Shown here: piece after piece, positions 27,308 through 35,928 of the stretch | Layout of the letters: each line of letters begins with the position of its first letter | Numbering within the stretch: position 1 is the stretch's first letter | Source: Fusibacter ferrireducens | GTDB lineage: Bacteria; Bacillota; Clostridia; Peptostreptococcales; Acidaminobacteraceae | DNA: 64,000 bases | NCBI RefSeq assembly: GCF_015352425.1 | Contig: NZ_JADKNH010000016.1 | Coordinates: 37,125-101,124 of the forward strand | Direction of reading: 5' to 3' | The notes under the pieces: model-generated | The model's database searches: none | What the model was told of the DNA's origin: nothing | The model's input: the letters and a program-made list of their open reading frames with translations, nothing else | Program-made: the position numbers and the translations under genes

Positions 27308-28060
27308 ATGACAGTAAAAAAGACTGCTATAGGCAAGTCCATTGAAATTATGAAGTTTTTATCTGAACCCCCATATGCATTTTCAGCTCTTGAAATTAGC
27401 CAAAAACTTGGAATTAATCGCACAACGGTACATCGAATTTTAGCGGAGTTTCAAGCACAGGATCTCGTGGTTCAAAACGGAGATAAAAAGTTTTCCATAG
27501 GTCCAGAACTTTATCATCTGGGATCTAAATATCTCTATAAGACCAAGGGATTTAACATCATCAAACAAGTTGTTGAAAAAACGGCCATACAGCTTAAACA
27601 AAATGTAGGTTACACCGTTATAGAAAAGGGCAAGATTATGAATCTATATGAATCCGAATTGACGATGCCTGTTAAAATTACTTATGAACATGGGTCGTTC
27701 TTTCCGATTCATTGCGGTGCTTATGGCAAAACCATTATGGCATTTCATAAACCAACTTGTGAGTTAGAGCAAATTGTGAGACATACCGATTTAATTGCAA
27801 AAACAGAAAAGACCATTACAGATCCAGACCTTCTGCTTTTAGAGTATAAAAAGATTAGAACGCAGGGTTATGGCATAAGTGATGAAGAAAATATGAAAGG
27901 GGCATTTGGCATTGGGGTGCCTGTTTTTAAAGAAGGGGGCATGATCCACGGTTGTATCGGTTTAGCCGCACTTAAGAGTTCATTTGACGAACAAGAGGTG
28001 GCAAACTGTATCAAAGTTTTAAAGAGAGGTGCTAAAGAAATTTCAAAATATGTCGTTTGA
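27308..28060 (+). CDS. IclR-family transcriptional regulator
   Basis: A 250-residue regulator with an N-terminal winged helix (AFSALEISQKLGINRTTVHRILAEFQAQ, about 24-51) and a C-terminal GAF-like effector domain containing the family block FPIHCGAYGKTIMAF and later GYGISDEENMKGAFGIGVPVF. IclR proteins bind small carboxylates or amides. It lies upstream of a transporter and two amidohydrolases that it probably controls. A tandem operator sits directly in front of it. Strong AAGGAGG ribosome binding site. Confidence 0.9.
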   Translation: MTVKKTAIGKSIEIMKFLSEPPYAFSALEISQKLGINRTTVHRILAEFQAQDLVVQNGDKKFSIGPELYHLGSKYLYKTKGFNIIKQVVEKTAIQLKQNVGYTVIEKGKIMNLYESELTMPVKITYEHGSFFPIHCGAYGKTIMAFHKPTCELEQIVRHTDLIAKTEKTITDPDLLLLEYKKIRTQGYGISDEENMKGAFGIGVPVFKEGGMIHGCIGLAALKSSFDEQEVANCIKVLKRGAKEISKYVV

Positions 28061-28135
28061 GACTAAAAGCATCTGGCGTGCTGAAAGCACGTGAATTGGG
28101 GCATAAAAGAGTATATATTATTTAGGAGGGGCATT

Positions 28136-29554
28136 ATGAGTAATGAATCGGCGAAGGCACCACGTGTTAAGATGAAAATACCACACACGTACGTTATTTT
28201 ATTTTCTGTTATTATTATTATGGCTTTATTTACTTACTTAATTCCTGCAGGAGAGTTTGCTAGAATTGAAGATCCAAATACGGGGAAAATGGTGGTTGAT
28301 CCCTCTTCTTATCACACGGTTGAACAGAATCCAATTGGATTTTTTGATCTTTTCCAGTCTATTCCCAAGGGGATGAGTGCAGCATCTAGTATTATTTTCT
28401 TCATATTTATTGTTGGCGGATCATTCCAAATCATCACGGGAACAGGTGCAATAGAAGCGGGCATTTCGAGAATAGCGGTTAAATTGCAGGGAAAAGATAA
28501 ATTGATGATTCCCATCTTCCTTGCTATTTTCTCATTATTTGGTGCAACAATTGGCATGGCAGAGGAGGCAATTGTCTTCGTCCCTATTGGCATTGCACTT
28601 GCAAGAGCGTTAGGATATGATGCCATAGTGGGCACTGCAATGATTACTTTAGGTGCAGCTTGTGGTTTTACATCTGGATTTATGAATCCTTTTACAGTGG
28701 GCGTTGCTCAAGGCATTGCAGAATTGCCGTTATTTTCAGGCATTACATTTAGATTGGTCATTCTTGTGGTGATGTTGATTATCACAACCATCTACTTATT
28801 GAGATATGGCAGTAAAGTTAAGGCAGATCCAAGTTATAGTATTGTTCATGAACTTGAAAAGGAAGAAAAGCATAAAGTGATTGATCTTTCTGATATCCCT
28901 GCATTTGAAAATCAACATTATTTGGTATTATTGACTTTAATCGTGGGTTTTGGATTTATCATTTACGGCGTCTTCGAAAAGGGATGGTATATTACAGAAA
29001 TTGCATCAGCATTTTTAGCAATGGGCATCATAGGCGGTTTGTTGGGTAAAATGGGCCCAAGCGCTATTTCTAAGGAATTTGTCGAAGGTGCTAAGGGCAT
29101 CGTATTTGGTGCTTTAGTTGTTGGGATTGCTAGAGGCATTCTCGTTGTAATGCAGGATGGCGCCATTATAGATGCCATCATTAATGGTCTTGCATCCGGT
29201 ATTCAAAGTTTGCCGAAAGCAGTTGCGGTATTGGGCATGTACATTGTTCAGGTTATTATCAATTTCTTTATTCCATCGGGTAGTGGTCAAGCAGCGGCAA
29301 CGATGCCAATCATGGTACCGCTGTCAGATGTGTTAACGATTAACAGACAAGTTGCAGTTATGGCATATCAATTTGGCGATGGGTTTACAAACTCAATTAT
29401 TCCGACCTCGGCGGCGCTTATGGGCGTGCTCTCTGTTGCCAAAATTTCTTATGAAAAATGGGTTAAATTTTTATGGCCTCTTATGCTCATATGGCTTGCA
29501 ACGGGTGGAATTTTCTTGCTGATTGCGAATATGACTAACTATGGACCATTTTAG
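28136..29554 (+). CDS. YfcC-family membrane transporter
   Basis: A 472-residue polytopic membrane protein (about 12 helices) of the YfcC/DcuC-like group. It begins with a cytoplasmic stretch, a helix and the conserved ending YLIPAGEFARIE; later motifs include GATIGMAEEAIVFVPIGIALARALGYD and FFIPSGSGQAAATMPIMVPLSDV. Relatives move dicarboxylates, amino acids or peptides, often as exchangers. Between the IclR regulator and two N-acyl-hydrolysing enzymes, uptake of an acylated amino acid or peptide is a reasonable inference. The ATG at 28136 has AGGAGGGG just upstream; an earlier GTG at 28091 does not. Confidence 0.82.
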   Translation: MSNESAKAPRVKMKIPHTYVILFSVIIIMALFTYLIPAGEFARIEDPNTGKMVVDPSSYHTVEQNPIGFFDLFQSIPKGMSAASSIIFFIFIVGGSFQIITGTGAIEAGISRIAVKLQGKDKLMIPIFLAIFSLFGATIGMAEEAIVFVPIGIALARALGYDAIVGTAMITLGAACGFTSGFMNPFTVGVAQGIAELPLFSGITFRLVILVVMLIITTIYLLRYGSKVKADPSYSIVHELEKEEKHKVIDLSDIPAFENQHYLVLLTLIVGFGFIIYGVFEKGWYITEIASAFLAMGIIGGLLGKMGPSAISKEFVEGAKGIVFGALVVGIARGILVVMQDGAIIDAIINGLASGIQSLPKAVAVLGMYIVQVIINFFIPSGSGQAAATMPIMVPLSDVLTINRQVAVMAYQFGDGFTNSIIPTSAALMGVLSVAKISYEKWVKFLWPLMLIWLATGGIFLLIANMTNYGPF

Positions 29555-29566
29555 CAGGCTATGATT

Positions 29567-29684
29567 ATTAGAGTGTTAAAAGTCAAAAGTTGAGCCATGA
29601 TCTACCTTCCTGAGCACTTACAGAAAGTACGAGAGACAGGACACTCTAGATAACTTGTGCAAATCAGGCTTTTGACACTCTAAT
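29567..29684. repeat. 118-bp fold-back element after the transporter gene
   Basis: The arms ATTAGAGTGTTAAAAG (29567-29582) and CTTTTGACACTCTAAT (29669-29684) are complementary with one G-T wobble. Inside, AGCC(A)TGAT pairs with ATCAGGCT and TCCTG pairs with CAGGA, giving a long branched hairpin. A second copy of GACACTCTA lies at 29640-29648. There is no T-tract, so it is not an ordinary terminator. Confidence 0.55.
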
Positions 29685-29708
29685 TGAAATTGAGAAAAGA
29701 GTGATTCA

Positions 29709-29845
29709 ATGGAAGATCAACGAAATAAAATGGATTTGAGAACATTTTATGAGCCAGAAGGAGCATATGAACTGACGGTGCAACATTGTCCTATTATGGC
29801 GGCATTCCAACAGTGATCACAGGACTGAGCGAAACTCTAAGTTAA
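29709..29845 (+). pseudogene. Possible frameshifted gene remnant
   Basis: A 35-codon ORF from ATG 29709 ends at a TGA, but another frame continues over the stop as SYYGGIPTVITGLSETLS and ends at 29845. The GGIPTV phrase looks protein-like and could be the tail of a hydrolase. I cannot name the parent gene. It lies in the 356-bp gap between the transporter and the amidohydrolase, which also holds the fold-back element at 29567. Confidence 0.25.
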
Positions 29846-29910
29846 AAGTTTTTGGGTTTGAACTGTTGAAAAGAGATACAAATGTTGTATGGATATTTAG
29901 GAGGCATAAA

Positions 29911-31299
29911 ATGACACTGAAAATTGTAAATGGTCGTATTCCTAACTTTAATACCATGACGCTTGATAAAAAGAATTTATGGATTCAAAATGGCAAGATT
30001 GTTTGGATTGGCGATGAGGGTGATGTGCATGAAACAAATGATATCCTTGAAGAAATAGATGCAAAAGGTAAAATTGTCTCCCCCGGTTTTATCGATATTC
30101 ATATGCATGAAGAAACTTTTGAATCCAATAGTGTAAGCGGTTTACAAGAAGACGATTACTTTGCTTCTTACTATGAACTCAAGATGGGCGTTACAACTTG
30201 TGTTGCAGGTAACTGTGGTAATAACAGACAATCTGTTGCCGATTTTATAGAAAGAATTGAACGTGAAGGCGCGCCTGTGAATTATATGACTTTTTTGGGT
30301 CATAACTATTTGAGAAAAGCTGTAGGTATTTTGGACCCATACAGAGCGGCAAGTTCACTCGAAATAGAAAAAATGAAAGCTTTGATTGATGCGCATGTGA
30401 AGTATGGCATTATTGGTCTTTCATTTGGTATTGAGTACTCACCAGGGATTTCTTTTGATGAAATGAAAGCGTTGGCCAACGCTCTACCCGATAAGGCCTA
30501 TTTGCTATCGGCACATTTTCGAAAAGATGCTGATGGCGCTGTGGATTCTATAGAAGAACTGATTGAATTATCAAGGGCAACAGGATGTCCTATGCAGATA
30601 TCGCATATAGGTAGCTGTAGTGCCTATGGTACGATGAAAGAATCCTTGGAGCTCATTGAAAAGAGTAGAAATGAGGGCGTTGATGTCATGGCAGATTGCT
30701 ATCCATATGATGCCTTTGCAACTTTCATCGGATCAGCGGTCTTTGACGAAGGTTGTTTTGAAAGATGGCAGAGTGACTATTCTGCAATTTTGTTAACGGA
30801 AGAACCTTATAAAAACAAAAGGTGTGATTCAACGCTTTTTTATGAGGTCAGAAAAACATATCCCAATATGATTGTGGCCGCTTTTGTAATGAATGAATCA
30901 GAAGTTATTAAGGCAATACAGGCCCCTTTTGTGCTTGTGGGCAGTGATTCTCTTTATAAAAGGGATCAAGGACATCCTCGAGGCGCAGGGACATTTCCGA
31001 GAGTCCTATCTAAATATGTAAGAGAGTGGGGCGCTTTAGATTTGGTAAATGCGCTCTGGAAAATGACTTTAGGTCCCGCAAAGCGCTTACATTTGAGCAA
31101 CAAAGGCGCTATTGAAATGGGAAAGGATGCAGATTTAGTGATCTTTGATCCTGAGCACATAGAAGATTTGGCAAGTTTTTCAGAGCCCACATTGGCACCA
31201 AAAGGCATAGAATATGTTATTATTAAAGGTGAAATCGCAGTGAAAGAGGGTGTCGTTTTAAAGAGCAGGCTCGGCAAATATATGCCTTATAATAGATAG
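29911..31299 (+). CDS. N-acyl-D-amino-acid deacylase-like amidohydrolase
   Basis: A 462-residue metal-dependent amidohydrolase (TIM-barrel). It shows the N-terminal metal site GFIDIHMHEE (HxH, about residues 66-75), CxGNCG-like VTTCVAGNCGNN typical of D-aminoacylases, QISHIGS, and the C-terminal composite domain ending (GAIEMGKDADLVIFDPEHI). It probably removes an acyl group from a D-amino acid or related amide in the cytoplasm. The ATG at 29911 is set by TTAGGAGGC; an upstream in-frame start at 29866 has no good site. It sits between the transporter and an M20 enzyme. Confidence 0.8.
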   Translation: MTLKIVNGRIPNFNTMTLDKKNLWIQNGKIVWIGDEGDVHETNDILEEIDAKGKIVSPGFIDIHMHEETFESNSVSGLQEDDYFASYYELKMGVTTCVAGNCGNNRQSVADFIERIEREGAPVNYMTFLGHNYLRKAVGILDPYRAASSLEIEKMKALIDAHVKYGIIGLSFGIEYSPGISFDEMKALANALPDKAYLLSAHFRKDADGAVDSIEELIELSRATGCPMQISHIGSCSAYGTMKESLELIEKSRNEGVDVMADCYPYDAFATFIGSAVFDEGCFERWQSDYSAILLTEEPYKNKRCDSTLFYEVRKTYPNMIVAAFVMNESEVIKAIQAPFVLVGSDSLYKRDQGHPRGAGTFPRVLSKYVREWGALDLVNALWKMTLGPAKRLHLSNKGAIEMGKDADLVIFDPEHIEDLASFSEPTLAPKGIEYVIIKGEIAVKEGVVLKSRLGKYMPYNR

Positions 31300-31363
31300 T
31301 CTCCAGTGTTTAATGAAGGGACTCAGTGACAGTAGTGTATTTTAAGAATAGAAAGAGGTTTAT

Positions 31364-32545
31364 ATGAAAACAGATTTACGCATGGAGCAAGTCAGAGAAA
31401 AATCAGAAAATTTAATGCCGGAACTCAAATTGCTGAGTCAAAGCATTTACGATGAACCAGAACTCGGCAATGAAGAATTCAAATCTGCTCAAAAACATAT
31501 TTCGTTGCTAAAAAAATATGGCTTTCAAGTGACACAGCCATATTTAGAGGTCGAAACAGGATTTAAAGCGATCTATAAATCTCAAAAGGAGGGGCCCACA
31601 ATTGCCTATCTTTGCGAATATGATGCCCTTCCAGGTATAGGACATGGTTGCGGCCATAATATTTTGGGGACCACGAGTACAGGCGCAGGTATTGTTCTAA
31701 AATCACTTATTGATGAAATTGGCGGGACTGTAATTGTCTTTGGGACGCCGGCAGAGGAAACAAGTGGTGCAAAAGTTAAATATGCAGATGAAGGGGCATT
31801 TGAGGATGTGGACATTGCGTTAGTGGCTCATCCAAATAGCCAGTACAATAGAAGTGGCAAATCGCTTGCAATGGAAGCCATTCAATTTGATTATCACGGT
31901 AAGACTTCACATGCGGCAGCAGCACCAGAAAAGGGAATAAATGCACTGGATGCGGTGATAAATACGTTTAATAACATCAATGCATTGAGACAACAAACTG
32001 CATCAGATGCAAGAATACACGGTGTTATTAAAGCAGGTGGCGAGGCTGCAAACATAATTCCAGAACATACTATGGCTCAGTTTTATGTAAGAGCGCAGAC
32101 CAAGACGTATCTCAATGAATTGGTTAAAAAAGTAAAGGCCTGTGCAGAAGGCGCTTCGATGGCAGCTGGTACATCTCTTGAAATTTCAAATTATGAGTAC
32201 AGCTATGATAATCTGGTTACAAATGAAACGCTATCACAGTTATTTGTAGATCAGTTAGACACTTTAGGGGTGGTAGGTGTGAGCGATGCACGGGATTCCT
32301 TTGGTTCACTGGATGCAGGGAATGTCAGCCATAAATGCCCAACGATACATCCTTATTTCGATATTGTGGGTGATCCATCTGTAGCGGCGCACACGCGTAA
32401 GTTTGCTGAAAGCACTTTAACGGATTACGCCTATGAGAACATGCAAATTGTAATTTGTGCTTTGGTGCTCACGGCTGTGAAGGTTATTGAAAACAAGGCG
32501 ATTTTAGATCAAATAAAAGCTGAGTTTGATGCACAAGTGAAATAA
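31364..32545 (+). CDS. M20-family amidohydrolase (AbgB/hippurate hydrolase-like)
   Basis: A 393-residue M20D-type metallo-amidohydrolase with the metal-binding YLCEYDALPGIGHGCGHNILG (about 83-103), FGTPAEETSGAKV with the catalytic Glu pair, and a dimerisation domain with FDYHGKTSHAAAAPEKGINALDAV. The group includes p-aminobenzoyl-glutamate and N-acyl amino acid hydrolases. Together with the upstream deacylase and transporter it suggests catabolism of acyl or peptide-linked amino acids. It is the last gene of the cluster, facing the MerR gene. Confidence 0.85.
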   Translation: MKTDLRMEQVREKSENLMPELKLLSQSIYDEPELGNEEFKSAQKHISLLKKYGFQVTQPYLEVETGFKAIYKSQKEGPTIAYLCEYDALPGIGHGCGHNILGTTSTGAGIVLKSLIDEIGGTVIVFGTPAEETSGAKVKYADEGAFEDVDIALVAHPNSQYNRSGKSLAMEAIQFDYHGKTSHAAAAPEKGINALDAVINTFNNINALRQQTASDARIHGVIKAGGEAANIIPEHTMAQFYVRAQTKTYLNELVKKVKACAEGASMAAGTSLEISNYEYSYDNLVTNETLSQLFVDQLDTLGVVGVSDARDSFGSLDAGNVSHKCPTIHPYFDIVGDPSVAAHTRKFAESTLTDYAYENMQIVICALVLTAVKVIENKAILDQIKAEFDAQVK

Positions 32546-32566
32546 TAAACTAACGTGCAAATAGAA

Positions 32567-32654
32567 AATGAGAGCTAGAATAGTAACTCTTTGAGGGGCT
32601 CTGCAGCGTAGCGAGGATTTGCCCGAGAAAGAAGTTATTATTCTAGCTCTCATT
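32567..32654. repeat. Fold-back element (copy E) between convergent genes
   Basis: The 22-nt arms at 32567-32588 and 32633-32654 are complementary, with one G-T wobble. The inner part read on the minus strand is GGGCAAA-TCCTC-GC-TAC-GC-TGC-AGA-GCCC, closely like the core of the elements at 40.6-41.1 kb. It lies between the end of the M20 gene and the end of the MerR gene and may also end transcription in both directions. Confidence 0.65.
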
Positions 32655-32727
32655 ATTTTAATAAGCATCTATTATAACAAGCATTCATTTTAATAAGCAT
32701 TTAATTTAGCAAGGATTATAGCTTTTT

Positions 32728-33492
32728 TTACATACCTGTATAAATTCGAATAGCTTCCTTTAAAAATTCAGCAGTGCCTTCTTGCTCTTTATCATAATGA
32801 GCTTTAAAGCGTTGATCTGAAACATACATTTTGGAAAGCTCATAATGTGCTGCTTTGGTATACTGTCCCTCTGGCCAAAAGTGACAGAGCCATTGACGGT
32901 GTAAGTCAGCTGCATTTTGAGCTGTTCTACTGGATGGATCACCCTCCTTAAAAGCTCTTGCAAGCATTTGAGTAAATTCTTTTTCAAGAGCAATGATCTG
33001 GCTGTGCTCTTGAGCATTTCTGCTCAGGAATTTGTCGTTGCTTGCATCTATGATAGGATCACCATATTTTTCGCGTATTTCTCTACCATACTTAGATTCA
33101 TTATCGGATACGATTTTTTGTTTAAAACCTTCAAATTTTTCTAAATCCGTCATATTAAGTCTCCCTTCTGAAAATGCAATACTTTTATCCACATTTTCAA
33201 TTAAACGTTCAAGGTGTAATTTTTTTTCAAGGAGTCTTTCACGATGGGCTCTAAGAGCATCCGTAAAATCAAAGTCTTTAGCAGATAAAATACTTTTGAT
33301 TTCATCAAGTGGTATGTCAAGTTCCTTATAAAAAAGAATTTGCTGAAGGCGATTGACTTCAGTGCTGCTGTAGATTCGATAACCTGATGCATTAATCCTT
33401 GCCGGCTTTAAGAGATCAATCTCATCATAGTATCTCAAAGTACGTGTACTGACCCCTGCCAATTTGGCAAGTTTAAGTATTGTGTATGCCAT
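32728..33492 (-). CDS. MerR-family regulator with TipAS effector domain
   Basis: A 254-residue TipAL-like regulator. The N-terminal MerR winged helix (AYTILKLAKLAGVSTRTLRYYDEIDLL, residues 2-28) is followed by a coiled coil (about 75-110) and a C-terminal TipAS-like domain, which in relatives binds small drug-like peptides. It is preceded by AGGAGGG and by its own MerR-type promoter with a 19-bp spacer, indicating autoregulation. No resistance pump is adjacent. Confidence 0.88.
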   Translation of the reverse strand: MAYTILKLAKLAGVSTRTLRYYDEIDLLKPARINASGYRIYSSTEVNRLQQILFYKELDIPLDEIKSILSAKDFDFTDALRAHRERLLEKKLHLERLIENVDKSIAFSEGRLNMTDLEKFEGFKQKIVSDNESKYGREIREKYGDPIIDASNDKFLSRNAQEHSQIIALEKEFTQMLARAFKEGDPSSRTAQNAADLHRQWLCHFWPEGQYTKAAHYELSKMYVSDQRFKAHYDKEQEGTAEFLKEAIRIYTGM

Positions 33493-33512
33493 GTGTATCC
33501 CTCCTCAAAATT

Positions 33513-33543
33513 AGCTTACACCTTTCCGTAGCGAGAAGGTCAA
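33513..33543 (-). promoter_or_regulatory. MerR-type 19-bp-spacer promoter with dyad operator
   Basis: On the minus strand: -35 TTGACC (33538-33543), a 19-bp spacer and -10 TAAGCT (33513-33518). The spacer holds the dyad ACCTT-N11-AAGGT (33520-33540). The long spacer with a central dyad is the signature of MerR/TipA-activated promoters. Confidence 0.85.
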
Positions 33544-33546
33544 GCA

Positions 33547-34887
33547 CTATTTTGAAGTATAATCGAAGCATCGTGACATGGATTGATTATAGGAGGCCTT
33601 TATCAGCTCAAGCACATGCTCTGAAAGTGTGGGTGGTGGTTCGATATTTTTATTGGATGAAGTGCCTTCAAAGGTTAAATAGTCTATGGTAGGGAGCACC
33701 ATGTATTTATTTTTTCCAGATTCAGAGTATTTGTAAACCCAAGTTGGGATGTGTTTCACTTCGCTTAAATGTGTTACCCCGTTTTGATCTTTTTCAAGTT
33801 TAATCGTGACCATAATGCCATCTTCTGTATATTTGGCATTCTTAATTGAGGTGAGCGTATGGCGACTTTGATTTGAAATAAAATTGCCCATGGAGTAGAT
33901 AACATATTTATCTTCCCCATTGTATTTCACAATTTCGTTTTTTTGTATCACATGTGGGTGAGAGCCCAAAATAATATCAGCACCCCATAAGACGAGATTC
34001 TGAGCAAGGATCTGTTGCGCTTCATTGGGTTCAAGCTGGTATTCGTTGCCCCAGTGTATAAAGACGATTGAAGTATCTACACCGGCTTCATCCATTAGAG
34101 CCAGTTGATTCTGTACAAAATCGGGATCGTAATCAGATGAGATTAAATTCACGTTTTTATAAAGGGTTTCCGAATCGTATGCCTGTTCAAAACCGTTTAA
34201 ACCATAAGTAATCGAAAGGATGCCCAGTTTAAAATTTTTTACTTCTTTAATCAAAAAGTGTTGGGATTCATCGGTGTTATTGAAAGTGCCGTTATGATCA
34301 AATCCCCTTTGATCCATCTGTTCAAGCGTTCTATGAACACCGTGAAGTTTTCGATCGAAAGCGTGATTGTTAGCGGTTGACAAAAAGTCAAAGCCCGCTT
34401 CATAGATACCATCTAGTGTTCTGTCAGGTGCGTTAAAAGCAGGATACCCCGAATAGGTATAGGCATCACCGGCAGTTGTCGTTTCAAAATTTGCAAGTGC
34501 ATAATCTGCTGCCTGGACATAAGGTGCAATTTGTGAGAAGGACGGGAAAAAATCATATTCATTACGGGTAGCATCGTAAGCCGCAGTTATTTGAGGTGAA
34601 TGAAACATGATATCTCCAGTTGCAAGTAAGAGTAGAGTATTCTCTTTTTCATGTAATGTCTCTAAAACAGGAAGAGAATCAAAGGATTGTATAAATCGCC
34701 TATCTTTCAGGCTTAAAATGGAGAGATCGTCATAGACATTTGAGGATTGAAATGTTGGCACTGACTCTAAATTTAAATCAGCAAAGGCAATTGAAAAAGA
34801 ACTCCAGCCTATATGAGCTGTAAACAGAATGCCAATAAGTAAAATACAAAAAATTGATTTTTTGAAGCGAAAATGTCGTTTTTTCAT
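33547..34887 (-). CDS. CapA-family poly-gamma-glutamate synthesis-type exported protein
   Basis: A 446-residue exported metallophosphatase-like protein. A basic N-terminus and hydrophobic helix (SIFCILLIGILFTAHIGW) make a signal peptide or anchor. The PGA_cap domain shows LLATGDIMFHSP, NFETTTAG, TANNHAFDR, FIHWGNEY and DIILGSHPHVIQ, all conserved metal-site or core blocks. No capBC genes are adjacent, so capsule synthesis is not implied; many anaerobes carry standalone CapA-like proteins. The strong purine-rich site GGGAGAGGTG precedes the start. Confidence 0.85.
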   Translation of the reverse strand: MKKRHFRFKKSIFCILLIGILFTAHIGWSSFSIAFADLNLESVPTFQSSNVYDDLSILSLKDRRFIQSFDSLPVLETLHEKENTLLLLATGDIMFHSPQITAAYDATRNEYDFFPSFSQIAPYVQAADYALANFETTTAGDAYTYSGYPAFNAPDRTLDGIYEAGFDFLSTANNHAFDRKLHGVHRTLEQMDQRGFDHNGTFNNTDESQHFLIKEVKNFKLGILSITYGLNGFEQAYDSETLYKNVNLISSDYDPDFVQNQLALMDEAGVDTSIVFIHWGNEYQLEPNEAQQILAQNLVLWGADIILGSHPHVIQKNEIVKYNGEDKYVIYSMGNFISNQSRHTLTSIKNAKYTEDGIMVTIKLEKDQNGVTHLSEVKHIPTWVYKYSESGKNKYMVLPTIDYLTFEGTSSNKNIEPPPTLSEHVLELIKASYNQSMSRCFDYTSK

Positions 34888-34931
34888 AAGTCACCTCTCC
34901 CTTTTTTTGTGTGAAATCATGTACACTTAGA

Positions 34932-34940
34932 ATTATAACA
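34932..34940 (-). promoter_or_regulatory. Extended -10 promoter for the CapA-like gene
   Basis: On the minus strand TGTTATAAT (34940 to 34932), 45 bp before the start codon. A plus-strand TATAAT at 34973-34978 may serve ispE. Confidence 0.4.
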
Positions 34941-35035
34941 TTAAAACTGTAGCCAAATGTGATAAAATGGACTATAATTAAATTGTATTTATTATGTATT
35001 TTGTATCCAAAATATTGACAAAAACAAGGAGTCAC

Positions 35036-35902
35036 ATGATCACTTTAAAAGCATATGCAAAAATTAATTTGACGTTGGATGTAGTTGGAAAGAGAGCAAA
35101 TGGCTATCATGATGTGGAAATGATTATGCAGCAAGTGGATCTATATGATCTCGTAACGGTAAGTTTGATTGAAGACACTAATGAAATCAGATTGACTTGT
35201 TCTGATGAATTTTTGCCAACCGATCAAATGAATATAGCTTATCGTGCAGCTAGGCTCATGCAAGAAAAGAATAGCCTTAAATGCGGCTTTGAGATTCACA
35301 TTGAGAAAAGAATACCGATTGCGGCCGGACTTGCTGGAGGCAGCACAGATGCAGCAGCTGTAATAAAAGCCATTAATCTGCTTTGTCACTTAGAGCTTTC
35401 GCTTGAAACCATGAAGGCCATTGGTTTTAATCTAGGTGCGGATGTGCCATTTTGTATCCAGGGGAATTGTGCAATAGCCAGAGGTCTTGGTGAGTTGCTT
35501 GAACCCATCAAAGGACTAGAGCATACTTTCATAGTGCTCATTAAGCCAAACTTTGGGGTTTCGACTAAAGAAATCTATCAAAATTTGGACTGGCATGCCA
35601 TAGAAAAGCACCCTAAGACTTCTGAGATGGTCTCTGCACTTGCTGAAGAAAATCGATATCTTGTGAATCATCTATTGTGTAATGTTCTAGAAACTGTGAC
35701 TTTTGAGCGTTATCCAAAAGTACATATGCTCAAACAATTTGTTAAGAGATATGGTCCAGATGGCATTCTTATGAGTGGAAGCGGTCCAACAATTTTTGCA
35801 ATTTATAAAAACTATGATCGCGCAAAGCATGCTGTTAAAAGTTTGAAAAAGCATTTTCCACAAACTTATTTGGTTATGACACACAACGCTGAAAGTCTAT
35901 GA
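35036..35902 (+). CDS. ispE: 4-diphosphocytidyl-2-C-methyl-D-erythritol kinase
   Basis: A 288-residue GHMP kinase of the MEP isoprenoid pathway, phosphorylating CDP-ME in the cytoplasm. It shows the start block AYAKINLTLDVVGKRANGYHDV, the GHMP ATP-loop PIAAGLAGGSTDAAAV (about 92-107), and the C-terminal ILMSGSGPTIFAIY. Full length. The ATG at 35036 has AAGGAG just upstream; the earlier in-frame ATG (34994) does not. The regulator gene begins 26 bp downstream, an arrangement (ispE-GntR) seen in clostridia. Confidence 0.95.
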   Translation: MITLKAYAKINLTLDVVGKRANGYHDVEMIMQQVDLYDLVTVSLIEDTNEIRLTCSDEFLPTDQMNIAYRAARLMQEKNSLKCGFEIHIEKRIPIAAGLAGGSTDAAAVIKAINLLCHLELSLETMKAIGFNLGADVPFCIQGNCAIARGLGELLEPIKGLEHTFIVLIKPNFGVSTKEIYQNLDWHAIEKHPKTSEMVSALAEENRYLVNHLLCNVLETVTFERYPKVHMLKQFVKRYGPDGILMSGSGPTIFAIYKNYDRAKHAVKSLKKHFPQTYLVMTHNAESL

Positions 35903-35928
35903 AAAAGAATATACTTATGGAGGGGAAT

